Below are positions 25,613 to 34,477 of a stretch of 45,673 bases of DNA, piece by piece. The translations under genes were made by a program, and so were the position numbers. Under the pieces are notes generated by a model. That model ran no database searches. It was not told where the DNA came from and was given only the letters and a program-made list of their open reading frames with translations. Location of the stretch: the NCBI GenBank assembly GCA_030655015.1, contig JAURWJ010000035.1, forward strand, positions 1 to 45,673. The letters are read 5' to 3'. Numbering within the stretch: the first letter of the stretch is position 1; each line of letters opens with the position of its first letter. Origin of the DNA: Methylotenera sp. (GTDB lineage Bacteria > Pseudomonadota > Gammaproteobacteria > Burkholderiales > Methylophilaceae).

Positions 25613-26693
25613 GATTTTCAATTTTGCCGCTGGCCCGGCCGTTATGCCTGTCACCGTGCTGGCGCAAGCGCAGCGGGAACTCTTGAGCTGGAGCGGTAGC
25701 GGAATTTCGATGTTGGAAACGCCGTTTACCGGCGATGCTTTCAAGGCTGTGCTAAAGCAGACGCGCGATAATCTGCGATCACTGCTAAATATACCGGAAA
25801 ATTATCATATTTTATTTATGCATGGCGGCGCTTCGGCACAGTTCTCGCTGGTACCGCTCAACTTACTGGGTGCGGCAGATCGGGCTGATTATATTGAAAC
25901 CGGTTACTGGTCGCGTAAGACCATGCGCGAAGCTAGCCGCTACTGTAACGTCAATGTTGCAGCTAGTAGCAGTAACACCAGTTTCGACCGTATGCCCGAT
26001 ACGTGGCGTCTAGATCCCGGCGCAGCCTATTGCCATATCACCAGTAATGAGACCGCCAACGGCGTGCAATTCTACGACATTCCAGATACCAATGACTTAC
26101 CACTGGTGGCAGATATGACCTCAGACTTTCTCAGCAAACCTATTGATATACAGCGCTACGGTCTGATTTACGCTGGTGCGCAGAAGAATATCGGACCGGC
26201 AGGACTCACCATTGTCATCATACGCGATGACTTGCTTGGACGCGCTCATACAACAACGCCAGCAGTATTCAACTATCAGACTCAGGCTGAGGCAGGCTCT
26301 ATGCTCAACACACCACTCACCTTTGCCATCTATCTAACCGGACTGATATTCCACTGGATTGCCGGAATGGGTGGTGTCGAGGCAATGGCACGCAACAGCG
26401 AGCAGCGTAGCGCGCGGCTGTACCAAGCCATTGATGCTAGTGATGGTTTCTATCACTGTTCAATACAACCTGCATATCGATCACACATGAACGTTTGCTT
26501 CACGCTCGATAATAACGCACTTACGCCGTTTTTTCTGAACTCCGCAGCTAAGGAAGGCCTGATCAACCTAAAAGGGCACCCCATGGTCGGTGGCGTTCGT
26601 GCCAGCCTCTATAACGCTATGCCAGACACTGGCGTAACAGCACTTATCAATTTCATGCATCATTTCGTAGAAAAACATCACCACTATGTATAG
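25590..26693 (+). CDS. SerC-family PLP aminotransferase with altered substrate site
   Basis: A 367-aa fold-type I aminotransferase clearly related to phosphoserine aminotransferase: EIFNFAAGPAVMP, GYWSRKTMREA, and the PLP lysine K199 in IYAGAQKNIGPAGL. The substrate-binding residues of E. coli SerC are changed: His41-Arg42 are F46-T47, Arg77 is S82 (HGGASAQF), and Arg329 is P331 (KGHPMVGGVRAS); the partner His and last Arg remain. It therefore probably does not use phosphoserine. ATG 25590, inside the previous gene, gives the family start; upstream in-frame ATGs lie deep in that gene. Confidence 0.85.
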   Translation: MERLCLPEIFNFAAGPAVMPVTVLAQAQRELLSWSGSGISMLETPFTGDAFKAVLKQTRDNLRSLLNIPENYHILFMHGGASAQFSLVPLNLLGAADRADYIETGYWSRKTMREASRYCNVNVAASSSNTSFDRMPDTWRLDPGAAYCHITSNETANGVQFYDIPDTNDLPLVADMTSDFLSKPIDIQRYGLIYAGAQKNIGPAGLTIVIIRDDLLGRAHTTTPAVFNYQTQAEAGSMLNTPLTFAIYLTGLIFHWIAGMGGVEAMARNSEQRSARLYQAIDASDGFYHCSIQPAYRSHMNVCFTLDNNALTPFFLNSAAKEGLINLKGHPMVGGVRASLYNAMPDTGVTALINFMHHFVEKHHHYV

Positions 26694-27582
26694 ATGGCTA
26701 TCCTCAGCCGCATCCAAACTAGGGCTACAGCATGCCCGTACGCTATCTGCACATGCCATCAGGTTGGCCGCGATTGTCGCCCCGTCAGTGCCAGCGGCAG
26801 CCCTGCAGCGCAACGTGATGGGGCTAACATTCCCGGGGCCGATCGGGCTGGCGGCAGGTTTTGATAAACACGGCACACTCTTTCACGCTTTGCCACCGCT
26901 AGGACTTGGTTTTGCAGAGATTGGCTCAGTAATTCCACTGCCTGAAAAGCAACGTAGCCAAGGGCTCAATGTTGTGGTTTCCGTTCTATCCAAACATCTC
27001 AGGCCTCATGCGATACCGCTTGGTATCAGTATCAGTATGAACCGGATGACGCCGCCTGAACTAATGGCCAACGACTACCTGATTTGCATGGAAAAAGTAT
27101 GGGAATACGCTGACTACATCACACTAAATCTTGGTGTACGCGCTGGACCAGACCTACACCTGCCCGAACATCGCGCCACACTGTACACCGTGCTGGCAGC
27201 GTCCAAAGGTAAGCAGGTGCACATGAGGGCTAAAAGTGGACGGAATTGTCCTCTCGTTGTCAAAATAGATCAAGATCGTGGAGACACGAACAATCTGCTA
27301 GCTTGCGTGCGTGATTATGCTTTTGATGGATTGATTCTAAGTGGTGATGGGCATATCAATGAAGAAAAGATAATGCTTGCCAATTTGCAACGTGCGTCAA
27401 AAAAAATGAGTGGCAGTATGCCGATTATTTCAGTTGGCGGCATACGCACGCCACTGGGCGTTGCTGGTCGACTTGCTGCTGGCGCCTCACTAGTGCAGAT
27501 TTATAGCGGAATTGTCGAATCAGGTCCACTATTACCGCAGCGCATCAATACATACCTATCGAATTTAGCTGCCACTTGCTGA
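26686..27582 (+). CDS. class-2 dihydroorotate dehydrogenase-like FMN protein, active site altered
   Basis: A 298-aa barrel protein related to PyrD. FMN-binding parts are kept: GPIGLAAGFDKHG (K61), VVKID, and IISVGGI with AGASLVQIYSGIVESGP. DYLICMEKV is also shared with E. coli PyrD. The INRMGFNN orotate segment and about 20 residues after it are missing, and the NISSPNT loop is N148-LGVRAG, so the catalytic serine is V151. It is shorter than PyrD (336 aa in E. coli) and cannot be an ordinary dihydroorotate dehydrogenase. It overlaps the SerC-like gene by 8 bases. An FMN redox step in the same pathway is inference. Confidence 0.82.
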   Translation: MYRWLSSAASKLGLQHARTLSAHAIRLAAIVAPSVPAAALQRNVMGLTFPGPIGLAAGFDKHGTLFHALPPLGLGFAEIGSVIPLPEKQRSQGLNVVVSVLSKHLRPHAIPLGISISMNRMTPPELMANDYLICMEKVWEYADYITLNLGVRAGPDLHLPEHRATLYTVLAASKGKQVHMRAKSGRNCPLVVKIDQDRGDTNNLLACVRDYAFDGLILSGDGHINEEKIMLANLQRASKKMSGSMPIISVGGIRTPLGVAGRLAAGASLVQIYSGIVESGPLLPQRINTYLSNLAATC

Positions 27583-27642
27583 GATAAAAACTAGCTCAAA
27601 TCCACTTACGATCTTCTTTAAAAATTATTTAATTCTTGATAA

Positions 27643-27963
27643 ATGTCAATTTTTAGCGTTTTCATTACGAGTACTATCATGATCATGATTCAGCACATTG
27701 TTGCAATTACATTACTCGACTTTTTGATAGGCTACAAAAAAGTCAACCAGATTGGTAGTTTCGATGAGGCACGAGAAAGAGCCTCTCTGATCCTCGTTAC
27801 CGGCAATGCCCTGCTTTCACTTTTTGTTTTTACTCATTTCCTGTGGTTTTGCAATCTAACGATTAAACTTGCAATTAGTGCTTTACCACATATTTCTCAA
27901 GCGGATAGTATTGCAGAATTAAAGCATACACCGCTTCTTGTTAAAGCTCAGCGACAAGCTTAA
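27643..27963 (+). CDS. hypothetical membrane protein
   Basis: A 106-aa frame with two hydrophobic segments (about residues 3-29 and 52-80) separated by a charged loop (GYKKVNQIGSFDEARERA). I recognise no family. No clear ribosome site precedes the first ATG, and later in-frame ATGs at residues 12 and 14 are possible starts. It lies 60 bases after the PyrD-like gene and about 60 bases before a c-di-GMP gene, all in the same direction, so it may be the tail of one operon or the head of the other. Confidence 0.45.
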   Translation: MSIFSVFITSTIMIMIQHIVAITLLDFLIGYKKVNQIGSFDEARERASLILVTGNALLSLFVFTHFLWFCNLTIKLAISALPHISQADSIAELKHTPLLVKAQRQA

Positions 27964-28023
27964 ACCGCGTCACAAGCTAATCAATGGCAACATCTCCATA
28001 TCCACATCAGGTAACAAGATATC

Positions 28024-31000
28024 TTGAATCAACCAATTACTACTAACTGGTCAACTTATCTCCTGCAGGCAGGCTTGATTGTCCTCTATGTAATTCTTAC
28101 AAAAGTTGTACTAATATTTTTTTCAGTAAACGGCAGCGTAATGATTGTATGGCCGCCTAGTTGGCTGGCTTTTGCAATATTGCTTATCGGAGGCAAGAAG
28201 TACTTACCCAGTATTTTTATTGGCGCATTCATCGCCAGTGTGATGATGGGCAGTTCTGTATCGATATCTATTTTTGTTGCGTCTGGTAATACACTGGGTG
28301 TGCTAGCAGGCGCCTTATTTTTAGCCCGCATTGCTCACTTCAATCGCTCTTTAACGCATCTTAGCGATTATATGTGGCTAGGTATTGCCGCAGTTGTTAG
28401 CGGCTGTGTTTATGCTTTGATCGGCACCAGTTCATTATTGTTAACAGGGCTGCTTACACCAAAGACCTTCACACTCGATTTTTTGCATTTATGGGAACGA
28501 GATACACTCGGCATTATTCTGGCAACACCAATTATTCTGGCATGGCAACAAATTCCAAGAGGCTGGTTCAAGCAAGAACGAGTGGCTGAAGCCGTTGCAT
28601 GTTTTGGTCTAGCCTTTTTTGCCGGCCAAATTATATTTATGGATTGGTTTCACGACACTCTTGGCGTGTATGCAAATGCGTATCTGATGTTTGTATTTGT
28701 TACTTGGAGCGCAGTGCGTTTTGGTCGGCATGGGGTTTTCCTTGTTATTAGCATTACGGGGGTGCAAGCGCTACTAGGCGCTATTCAGGGAATTGGATTT
28801 TTCGCAATAGATATTGAAAACACTGACCTGACTAATCTTTGGCTCTATATGCTAGTGCTGACGGACGTTGGCTTGGCTTTGGATTTTGTGATGTTTGAGT
28901 TAAGACGGGCCGAACGCCGTGAAAGATCACGCAATCAAGTACTCGAACTGCTGGCAAAGAATACGCCACTAAACGAAGTACTGCAATTTATAGTATGCAG
29001 TGTGGAGAAAGAAAATGCAGATATGCTGTGCTGTATTCTACTGGTGGATAATGTAGCTGAGCACTTATTTACTGGTGCTGCCGCAGATATGCCAGATTTT
29101 TATAATTCGATGGCACATAGTGCTGAAATAGACATTGCCTTTACCAATTGTGGTGGCGACGCTCATGCTGAAAAACATATTATTGTCGAGAATATCCAGA
29201 GTCATCCGTACGTTACACTCTATCAAAAATTAAGCGTCCAAATATCGCTACATTCAGGTTTGTTAGAACCGATCTATAGCCACTCTGGCAAGGCTCTCGG
29301 TACTATCGGCATTTATCGTCGCAAAGCCGACATTTCCGCCAGTGACGACGATGTTTTGTTGATTAAGCAGGTGGCTAATATAGTAGGCGCTGCAATTGAT
29401 CAAAGCCTCATTAACGATGAGTTGCAACTAGCCTTGCTGATATACCAGAACAGCAGCGAAGCAATGGCGGTTACTGGTGCCGATGGTACCGTGATTACCA
29501 TCAATCCTGCATTTACCAAATTTACCGGATATACCCCGGATGAGGTTATTGGTAAGAATATTAAAATTCTCAGTTCTGGGCGTCAGGACAAGAAGTTTTA
29601 TCAAGCCATGTGGCACGCCATCAATACTACCGGCTTCTGGCAAGGCGAAATATTGAACCAGCGCAAGAATGGTGAAATCTATACTGAATGGCTTACGATC
29701 AATACCGTTACCAATGAGAATGGCTCAGTCCATCGTCGTGTTGCAATTTTCTCTGACATTACCAATAAAAAAGAGGCCGATGACCTAATCTGGAAACAAG
29801 CAAATTTTGACATGTTAACCGGGTTACCTAACCGCAGCATGTTTCTTGACCGGCTGAATCAGGCGATTAAAAAATCCCTTCGTACTAACCTTCCACTGGC
29901 ACTAATTTTTCTGGATCTTGACCGATTCAAGGAAGTGAACGACACGCTCGGGCACAACGCAGGGGATAACTTGCTTAAAGAAGCTACACGGCGCCTGTTA
30001 AGTTGTGTGCGTGAGTCGGATACTGTGGCTCGTCTGGGAGGCGATGAATTCGTAATCGTACTGGATAAGCTGGACGATTTAAGTAGTATTGAACGTATTG
30101 CTAAAAATCTCTTGATAAAACTTGACGAACCATTTTATTTAGAAAATGAAGTCGCCTACATAAGCGCCAGTATCGGTATCACGCTGTTTCCAAATGATGC
30201 CGCTGACGCTAACGAGCTTCTCAAAAATGCAGATCAGGCGATGTATTTTTCCAAAAATACTGGCCGCAACCGCTATAGTTATTTTACTAGACCCATGGAG
30301 GCAACTGCCAAGAACCGGTCGCGGTTAATCAACGATTTGCACTTCGCCCTTACTGAAGGTCAATTCTGTCTGCATTACCAGCCCATTGTAGATCTTAGCA
30401 CTGGTGCTATCGACAAAGCTGAGGCACTTATCCGCTGGCAACATCCACAGCGAGGCTTAGTCAGCCCAGCAGAGTTTATTCCCATTGCTGAAGAAACCGG
30501 GCTTATTAACGACATCGGCGAATGGGTATTTCACGAGGCAGTGCAACAGGTGGCAATCTGGCGCACGTCAAAAAACCCTGCATTCCAGATTAGCATCAAT
30601 AAATCACCCGTGCAGTTTCTCAACAAAAACAAAACACATGCTGACTGGATATCACATCTACGTTCGCTCGATTTGCCTGGGCAATGTATCGTAGTGGAAA
30701 TTACCGAAGGTTTATTATTGGATAACAATACTAGTATTACAGGACAGTTGCTGGAATTCCGTGATGCAGGCATGCAAGTATCACTCGATGATTTCGGTAC
30801 TGGTTACTCGTCGCTGTCCTACCTTCAAAAATTTGATATTGATTATCTCAAAATCGATCAGTCTTTCGTACGCAACCTGTCGTCTAATTCGAGCAACATG
30901 GTACTGTGTGAAGCCATCATAGTGATGGCGCATAAACTTGGCATGAAAGTGATTGCAGAAGGCATAGAAACGCAAGAGCAACGCGACCTGCTTACTGCCG

Positions 31001-31080
31001 CCAAGTGCGATTACGGGCAAGGTTACTTATTCTCAAAACCAGTTCCAGCCATTGAGTTTGAAAAATACCTCAATGCTTGA
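28024..31080 (+). CDS. MASE1-GAF-PAS-GGDEF-EAL c-di-GMP signalling protein
   Basis: A 1018-aa protein: MASE1-type membrane sensor of about eight helices (residues 10-290), GAF-like region (about 305-465), PAS (about 470-590), GGDEF and EAL domains. The cyclase signature GGDEF (672-676) is exact, with an RxxD inhibition site five residues before it. The phosphodiesterase EAL (800-802) and later motifs (DDFGTGYSSLSYL, IAEGIET) are intact, so both activities are possible. The start is TTG at 28024, after a weak ribosome site (AGGTAACAAG). The signal sensed is unknown. Confidence 0.9.
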   Translation: MNQPITTNWSTYLLQAGLIVLYVILTKVVLIFFSVNGSVMIVWPPSWLAFAILLIGGKKYLPSIFIGAFIASVMMGSSVSISIFVASGNTLGVLAGALFLARIAHFNRSLTHLSDYMWLGIAAVVSGCVYALIGTSSLLLTGLLTPKTFTLDFLHLWERDTLGIILATPIILAWQQIPRGWFKQERVAEAVACFGLAFFAGQIIFMDWFHDTLGVYANAYLMFVFVTWSAVRFGRHGVFLVISITGVQALLGAIQGIGFFAIDIENTDLTNLWLYMLVLTDVGLALDFVMFELRRAERRERSRNQVLELLAKNTPLNEVLQFIVCSVEKENADMLCCILLVDNVAEHLFTGAAADMPDFYNSMAHSAEIDIAFTNCGGDAHAEKHIIVENIQSHPYVTLYQKLSVQISLHSGLLEPIYSHSGKALGTIGIYRRKADISASDDDVLLIKQVANIVGAAIDQSLINDELQLALLIYQNSSEAMAVTGADGTVITINPAFTKFTGYTPDEVIGKNIKILSSGRQDKKFYQAMWHAINTTGFWQGEILNQRKNGEIYTEWLTINTVTNENGSVHRRVAIFSDITNKKEADDLIWKQANFDMLTGLPNRSMFLDRLNQAIKKSLRTNLPLALIFLDLDRFKEVNDTLGHNAGDNLLKEATRRLLSCVRESDTVARLGGDEFVIVLDKLDDLSSIERIAKNLLIKLDEPFYLENEVAYISASIGITLFPNDAADANELLKNADQAMYFSKNTGRNRYSYFTRPMEATAKNRSRLINDLHFALTEGQFCLHYQPIVDLSTGAIDKAEALIRWQHPQRGLVSPAEFIPIAEETGLINDIGEWVFHEAVQQVAIWRTSKNPAFQISINKSPVQFLNKNKTHADWISHLRSLDLPGQCIVVEITEGLLLDNNTSITGQLLEFRDAGMQVSLDDFGTGYSSLSYLQKFDIDYLKIDQSFVRNLSSNSSNMVLCEAIIVMAHKLGMKVIAEGIETQEQRDLLTAAKCDYGQGYLFSKPVPAIEFEKYLNA

Positions 31081-31241
31081 TTGGGTCCGTTATCGTTTAA
31101 TTAGACTATAGCGATGTCCAACATAGTGTGAAATATCCAAATGATGCTGCAATTTAATTGCTAACGTAATATTGATTGACGAAGTCAGTGGTACACTTTT
31201 TCTACGCTATTGATATATCATCTTTTTTGCATCGACTACTA

Positions 31242-32726
31242 TCAAAATCCCAATGTTTGCCAAATCTTATCAACTTTGGCTTTCACTTCGGCTGGCATCA
31301 CAATTGGTCGACCCCATTCGCGGCATGTTTCACCAGGCCATTTATTGGTCGCATCCATACCCATTTTGCTACCAAGACCGCTAACAGGCGACGCAAAATC
31401 GAGATAGTCAATCGGAGTGTTATCAACCAACAGTGTGTCACGTATCGGGTCTACGCGGGTGGTGATGGCCCAGATTACCTCCTGCCAGTTGCGGATATTG
31501 ACATCTTCATCCACAACCACAATAAATTTGGTATACATGAATTGACGTAGAAAACTCCAGATACCGAACATGACTCGCTTAGCATGACCGGGATAGGATT
31601 TTTTTATCTGCACCACCGCCATACGATAGCTGCAACCCTCAGGCGGCAAATAAAAATCTGTGATTTCCGGAAACTGTTTTTGCAGCAGTGGAACGAATAA
31701 TTCATTAAGGGCTAATCCCAAAACTGCAGGCTCATCTGGTGGTTTGCCAGTATAGGTGGAGTGGTAAATCGGATTGTGCCGCATCGTGATGCGATCAATA
31801 GTAAAAACCGGGAACCAGTCCTGTTCGTTGTAATAACCAGTGTGATCACCAAACGGACCCTCCAGCGCATGTTCATAGCCCGTAGCGTGCGATTCGTCTG
31901 GGTAGATATGCCCTTCAAGCACGATCTCAGCCGAAGCGGGAACACGCAAGTCGCTACCAATAGCCTTGACCAGTTCGGTACGGCTGCCACGTAATAGGCC
32001 AGCAAACTGATATTCCGACAAGCTATCGGGTACTGGTGTAACAGCCCCCAAAATAGTCGCGGGGTCAGCGCCCAAAGCGACTGCCACCGGATAGGGCTGA
32101 CCTCGATGAAGCTCGCCATGTTCACGAAAATCCAGTGCGCCGCCGCGCTGGGCCAACCAACGCATGATCACTTTATTACGCCCCAGCACTTGCTGGCGGT
32201 AGACGCCAAGATTCTGACGTTCCTTATGCGGCCCTTTTGTGATGACCAACCCCCAAGTGATTAGAGGTGCAATATCTCCTGGCCAGCAATGCTGAATTGG
32301 TAGTCTAGCCAAGTCAACATCATTGCCTTCCCACACGACATCCTGGCATGGTGCTGAACGCAACTCCTTGGGCGTCATGTTCCATAATGATTTCACCTTT
32401 GAGCGCAGGCCTAACATGTCCTTGAATCCATTGGGGGGCTCTGGGTCCTTCAGCATGGCCAACACATGGCCATAGTTACGTAGCTCGCTCACGTCCGTAG
32501 CACCCATACCTAGCGCGACGCGTCGTGGGGTACCAAAAAGATTGCCAAGCACAGGAATGCTGTGACCTACCGGGTTTTCAAACAATAGAGCCGGACCACC
32601 AGTACGCAGGGTACGGTCACACAGCTCCGTCATTTCTAAATGTGGAGAGACAGGTGACTTAATACGCTTTAGCTCACCTATCTGTTCCAGCTGAACGATG
32701 AAGTCCCGCAAATCGTGATAAGCCAA
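31242..32726 (-). CDS. ubiD: 4-hydroxy-3-polyprenylbenzoate decarboxylase UbiD
   Basis: Uses prenylated FMN to decarboxylate the ubiquinone precursor. The 494-aa protein starts [22 protein letters not shown] and matches the full UbiD length. [12 protein letters not shown] holds the acidic residues near the cofactor, and [16 protein letters not shown] is the usual N-terminal signature. It follows ubiX, which makes the cofactor, after one base. The pair forms the 3' end of an anaerobic ubiquinone gene run. Confidence 0.94.
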   Translation of the reverse strand: MAYHDLRDFIVQLEQIGELKRIKSPVSPHLEMTELCDRTLRTGGPALLFENPVGHSIPVLGNLFGTPRRVALGMGATDVSELRNYGHVLAMLKDPEPPNGFKDMLGLRSKVKSLWNMTPKELRSAPCQDVVWEGNDVDLARLPIQHCWPGDIAPLITWGLVITKGPHKERQNLGVYRQQVLGRNKVIMRWLAQRGGALDFREHGELHRGQPYPVAVALGADPATILGAVTPVPDSLSEYQFAGLLRGSRTELVKAIGSDLRVPASAEIVLEGHIYPDESHATGYEHALEGPFGDHTGYYNEQDWFPVFTIDRITMRHNPIYHSTYTGKPPDEPAVLGLALNELFVPLLQKQFPEITDFYLPPEGCSYRMAVVQIKKSYPGHAKRVMFGIWSFLRQFMYTKFIVVVDEDVNIRNWQEVIWAITTRVDPIRDTLLVDNTPIDYLDFASPVSGLGSKMGMDATNKWPGETCREWGRPIVMPAEVKAKVDKIWQTLGF

Positions 32727-32727
32727 A

Positions 32728-33336
32728 TCAGTCTCCAGTCAAGTTGTTTTGCTTGGCTACGGCGAGCCCTTCCCAGCGGGGGGCCAGCTCATTTGGCACA
32801 CCCAGCAAATCGATAACGCGGCTGACAGTGTGGTCAATTATGTCGGCTATAGTTTGTGGCCGATGGTAAAAACAAGGCAACGGCGGGTAGATAATGCCGC
32901 CCATTTCGGTGACACTGGTCATATTGCGCAAATGGGCCAGATTAAACGGTGTTTCGCGCACCATTAAGATCAATCGGCGGCGTTCCTTGAGCATGACATC
33001 TGCAGCCCGCGTAATCAGGTTGTCTGATAGGCCATGCGCCACCGCAGCCAGCGTTCTCATTGAACACGGGGCCATGACCATGCCATCTGACTGGAACGAG
33101 CCACTGGCAATTGACCCGCCAACATCGTTCACATTATGAGTTACATCGGCCAGCTCCTCAAGCTGCATGCGGTTCATATTTAACTCCTGCTGTAGATTCA
33201 GTAACCCAGAGTCAGATATCACCAAATGGGTTTCTATATTTGGCATTTCACTCAGCACTTGTAGCAGGCGCACACCATAAGAGGCACCAGAGGCACCGGT
33301 AATCGCTACGATCAGTCGTTTATAGGTCACGGTCAT
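32728..33336 (-). CDS. ubiX: flavin prenyltransferase UbiX
   Basis: Attaches a dimethylallyl group to FMN to make the prenylated flavin required by UbiD. The 202-aa protein shows the Rossmann start [35 protein letters not shown] and [18 protein letters not shown], all hallmark segments, with [10 protein letters not shown] near the C terminus. It overlaps the upstream DGC gene by 4 bases (ATGA) and precedes ubiD by one base. Confidence 0.94.
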   Translation of the reverse strand: MTVTYKRLIVAITGASGASYGVRLLQVLSEMPNIETHLVISDSGLLNLQQELNMNRMQLEELADVTHNVNDVGGSIASGSFQSDGMVMAPCSMRTLAAVAHGLSDNLITRAADVMLKERRRLILMVRETPFNLAHLRNMTSVTEMGGIIYPPLPCFYHRPQTIADIIDHTVSRVIDLLGVPNELAPRWEGLAVAKQNNLTGD

Positions 33337-33731
33337 CGGGTGAGAACGGACCCTTCAATCTTGGCAAGTACAAGTGCCAAAACAGCTTGCGCCTGTTCGA
33401 GATCGAAGTCTGTGTGGTATATTTTTTTCACACTATACTGGTTGAGCTGGTGGTAGCTATCCGGCTCAACGCCATGGCGTGCCAGACAAGCCTTAGTACA
33501 GGCAAGTGAACAACCGTCGAGTGCAATAATAGGGCGACCAGAACGTGCAATTTTCACCAAGTGAAGCACGTCTCCACCTACACCTGCTATGCAGGACATT
33601 TCTGCCACACCCAGCTTATCGAGCTGCAGCGCAATGTAATTTGCCATTTGTGCCACGCTCGAACAGCCAGAGCAGGAATATACGATGGGGAAATTTACAT
33701 CTCTTTTGCGCAATGAGTCTGATCCTTTCAT
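33333..33731 (-). CDS. DGC-domain putative zinc-binding protein
   Basis: A 132-aa cysteine-rich protein. C20-x2-C23 (YSCSGCSSVAQ) near the N terminus and the DGC signature D72-G-C74-x3-C78-x3-C82 (LDGCSLACTKACL) identify the family, whose members are described as putative zinc- or metal-binding proteins of unknown role. It is translationally coupled to ubiX. A role in iron-sulfur or metal supply to the UbiU/UbiV clusters is only a guess from position. A mobile-element-like repeat separates it from ubiT. Confidence 0.8.
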   Translation of the reverse strand: MKGSDSLRKRDVNFPIVYSCSGCSSVAQMANYIALQLDKLGVAEMSCIAGVGGDVLHLVKIARSGRPIIALDGCSLACTKACLARHGVEPDSYHQLNQYSVKKIYHTDFDLEQAQAVLALVLAKIEGSVLTR

Positions 33732-33754
33732 TTAACCTAAAAACGGCTTTTCAT

Positions 33755-33961
33755 CCACGAAAAACACCAAAAACACGAAATGGGGTAAGCAGGCATTTCG
33801 CTTTATTAAGTGAAAGCTCGCAAATAAATCAAATGCATCATTCAATTTTCAATTTAACCTATTGGGTGTCATCGTAAATCCGTGTAATCAATTGAATTTT
33901 TTCGTGTATTTTGTGTTTTTCGTGTATTTTGTGTTTTTCGTGTATTTTGTGTTTTTCGTGG
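33755..33961. mobile_element. 207-bp MITE-like element with 26-bp imperfect terminal inverted repeats
   Basis: The left end (33755-33780, beginning CCACGAAAAACAC) and the right end (33936-33961, ending GTGTTTTTCGTGG) are inverted copies: the outer 13 bases match exactly and 24 of 26 match overall. No gene lies inside and I see no target duplication. It sits within an otherwise compact operon between ubiT and the DGC gene. It may be a MITE or an intergenic repeat family able to fold into a large stem. Confidence 0.55.
33901..33961 (+). repeat. 18-bp tandem repeat, three copies plus a partial fourth
   Basis: TTCGTGTATTTTGTGTTT is repeated exactly three times (33901-33954), then a partial copy ends TTCGTGG. 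The array forms the right end of the element at 33755-33961. Because 18 is a multiple of three it yields a false open frame with a YFVFFV repeat. There are no unique spacers, so it is not CRISPR. Confidence 0.9.
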
Positions 33962-34006
33962 ACCAACTGCTTTTTATAGGTTCAATAGTCAAGTTCGCAA
34001 TCGCTA

Positions 34007-34477
34007 TCATACCCACAGTCTTGCTTTCATTCTTGTCAACGGATTTCTAGAGAATATGCGCTCGAGCTTAAGCAAGGGATGCTCGATGGCATCCAGCGTG
34101 TTCTTAGCTACCAATCCCAGTTCGGTATCGCCTTCCACTACCAGTCGTCGATTGAAAAACAGTGTGTCAGGATCTTCCTTGCGCATCGCCAGAAGATAAA
34201 AATCATAGGCGGTAGCACTAATGGTAAGGTCTGGTAACACATTGCCAGTAGCGGCCGAAAATCCGGATGACTGCACGGTGAAGTAAAAATTCAACCCAAC
34301 ATCGTTAACATGTATGGCAATCCGCTTACCATACAGCGCTTGCAGGTCACCGCGATGGATAACTTGACGCAGTACCAGATCAAGAATACAGGTAAGGGTA
34401 AATGATGACGGCCATGTTGGCAGATGTTCAATTAATCGACCTAGCTGACGTGGAAAAATATACGTGCTTTGACTCAT
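34007..34477 (-). CDS. ubiT: UbiT, SCP2-domain lipid carrier for anaerobic ubiquinone synthesis
   Basis: UbiT binds isoprenoid intermediates and is needed for O2-independent ubiquinone synthesis. The 156-aa protein has the SCP2 fold marks: DLQALYGKRIAIHVNDVGLNFYFTV, PDLTISATAYDFYLLAMRKEDPDTLFFNRRLVVEGDTELGL and a C-terminal helix. It overlaps ubiV by 4 bases, giving the order ubiU-ubiV-ubiT seen in denitrifiers. Annotation as a generic sterol carrier protein would miss this context. Confidence 0.88.
   Translation of the reverse strand: MSQSTYIFPRQLGRLIEHLPTWPSSFTLTCILDLVLRQVIHRGDLQALYGKRIAIHVNDVGLNFYFTVQSSGFSAATGNVLPDLTISATAYDFYLLAMRKEDPDTLFFNRRLVVEGDTELGLVAKNTLDAIEHPLLKLERIFSRNPLTRMKARLWV

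Noticed and set aside
26686-27582. Annotation as functional pyrD
   Set aside because: The catalytic serine and the orotate-binding segment are missing.
33901-33961. Possible CRISPR array
   Set aside because: The repeats are directly adjacent with no unique spacers and there are no cas genes.
33862-34050. Plus-strand open frame with a YFVFFV repeat
   Set aside because: It is produced by the 18-bp tandem repeat, whose length is a multiple of three; no start signal or family resemblance.
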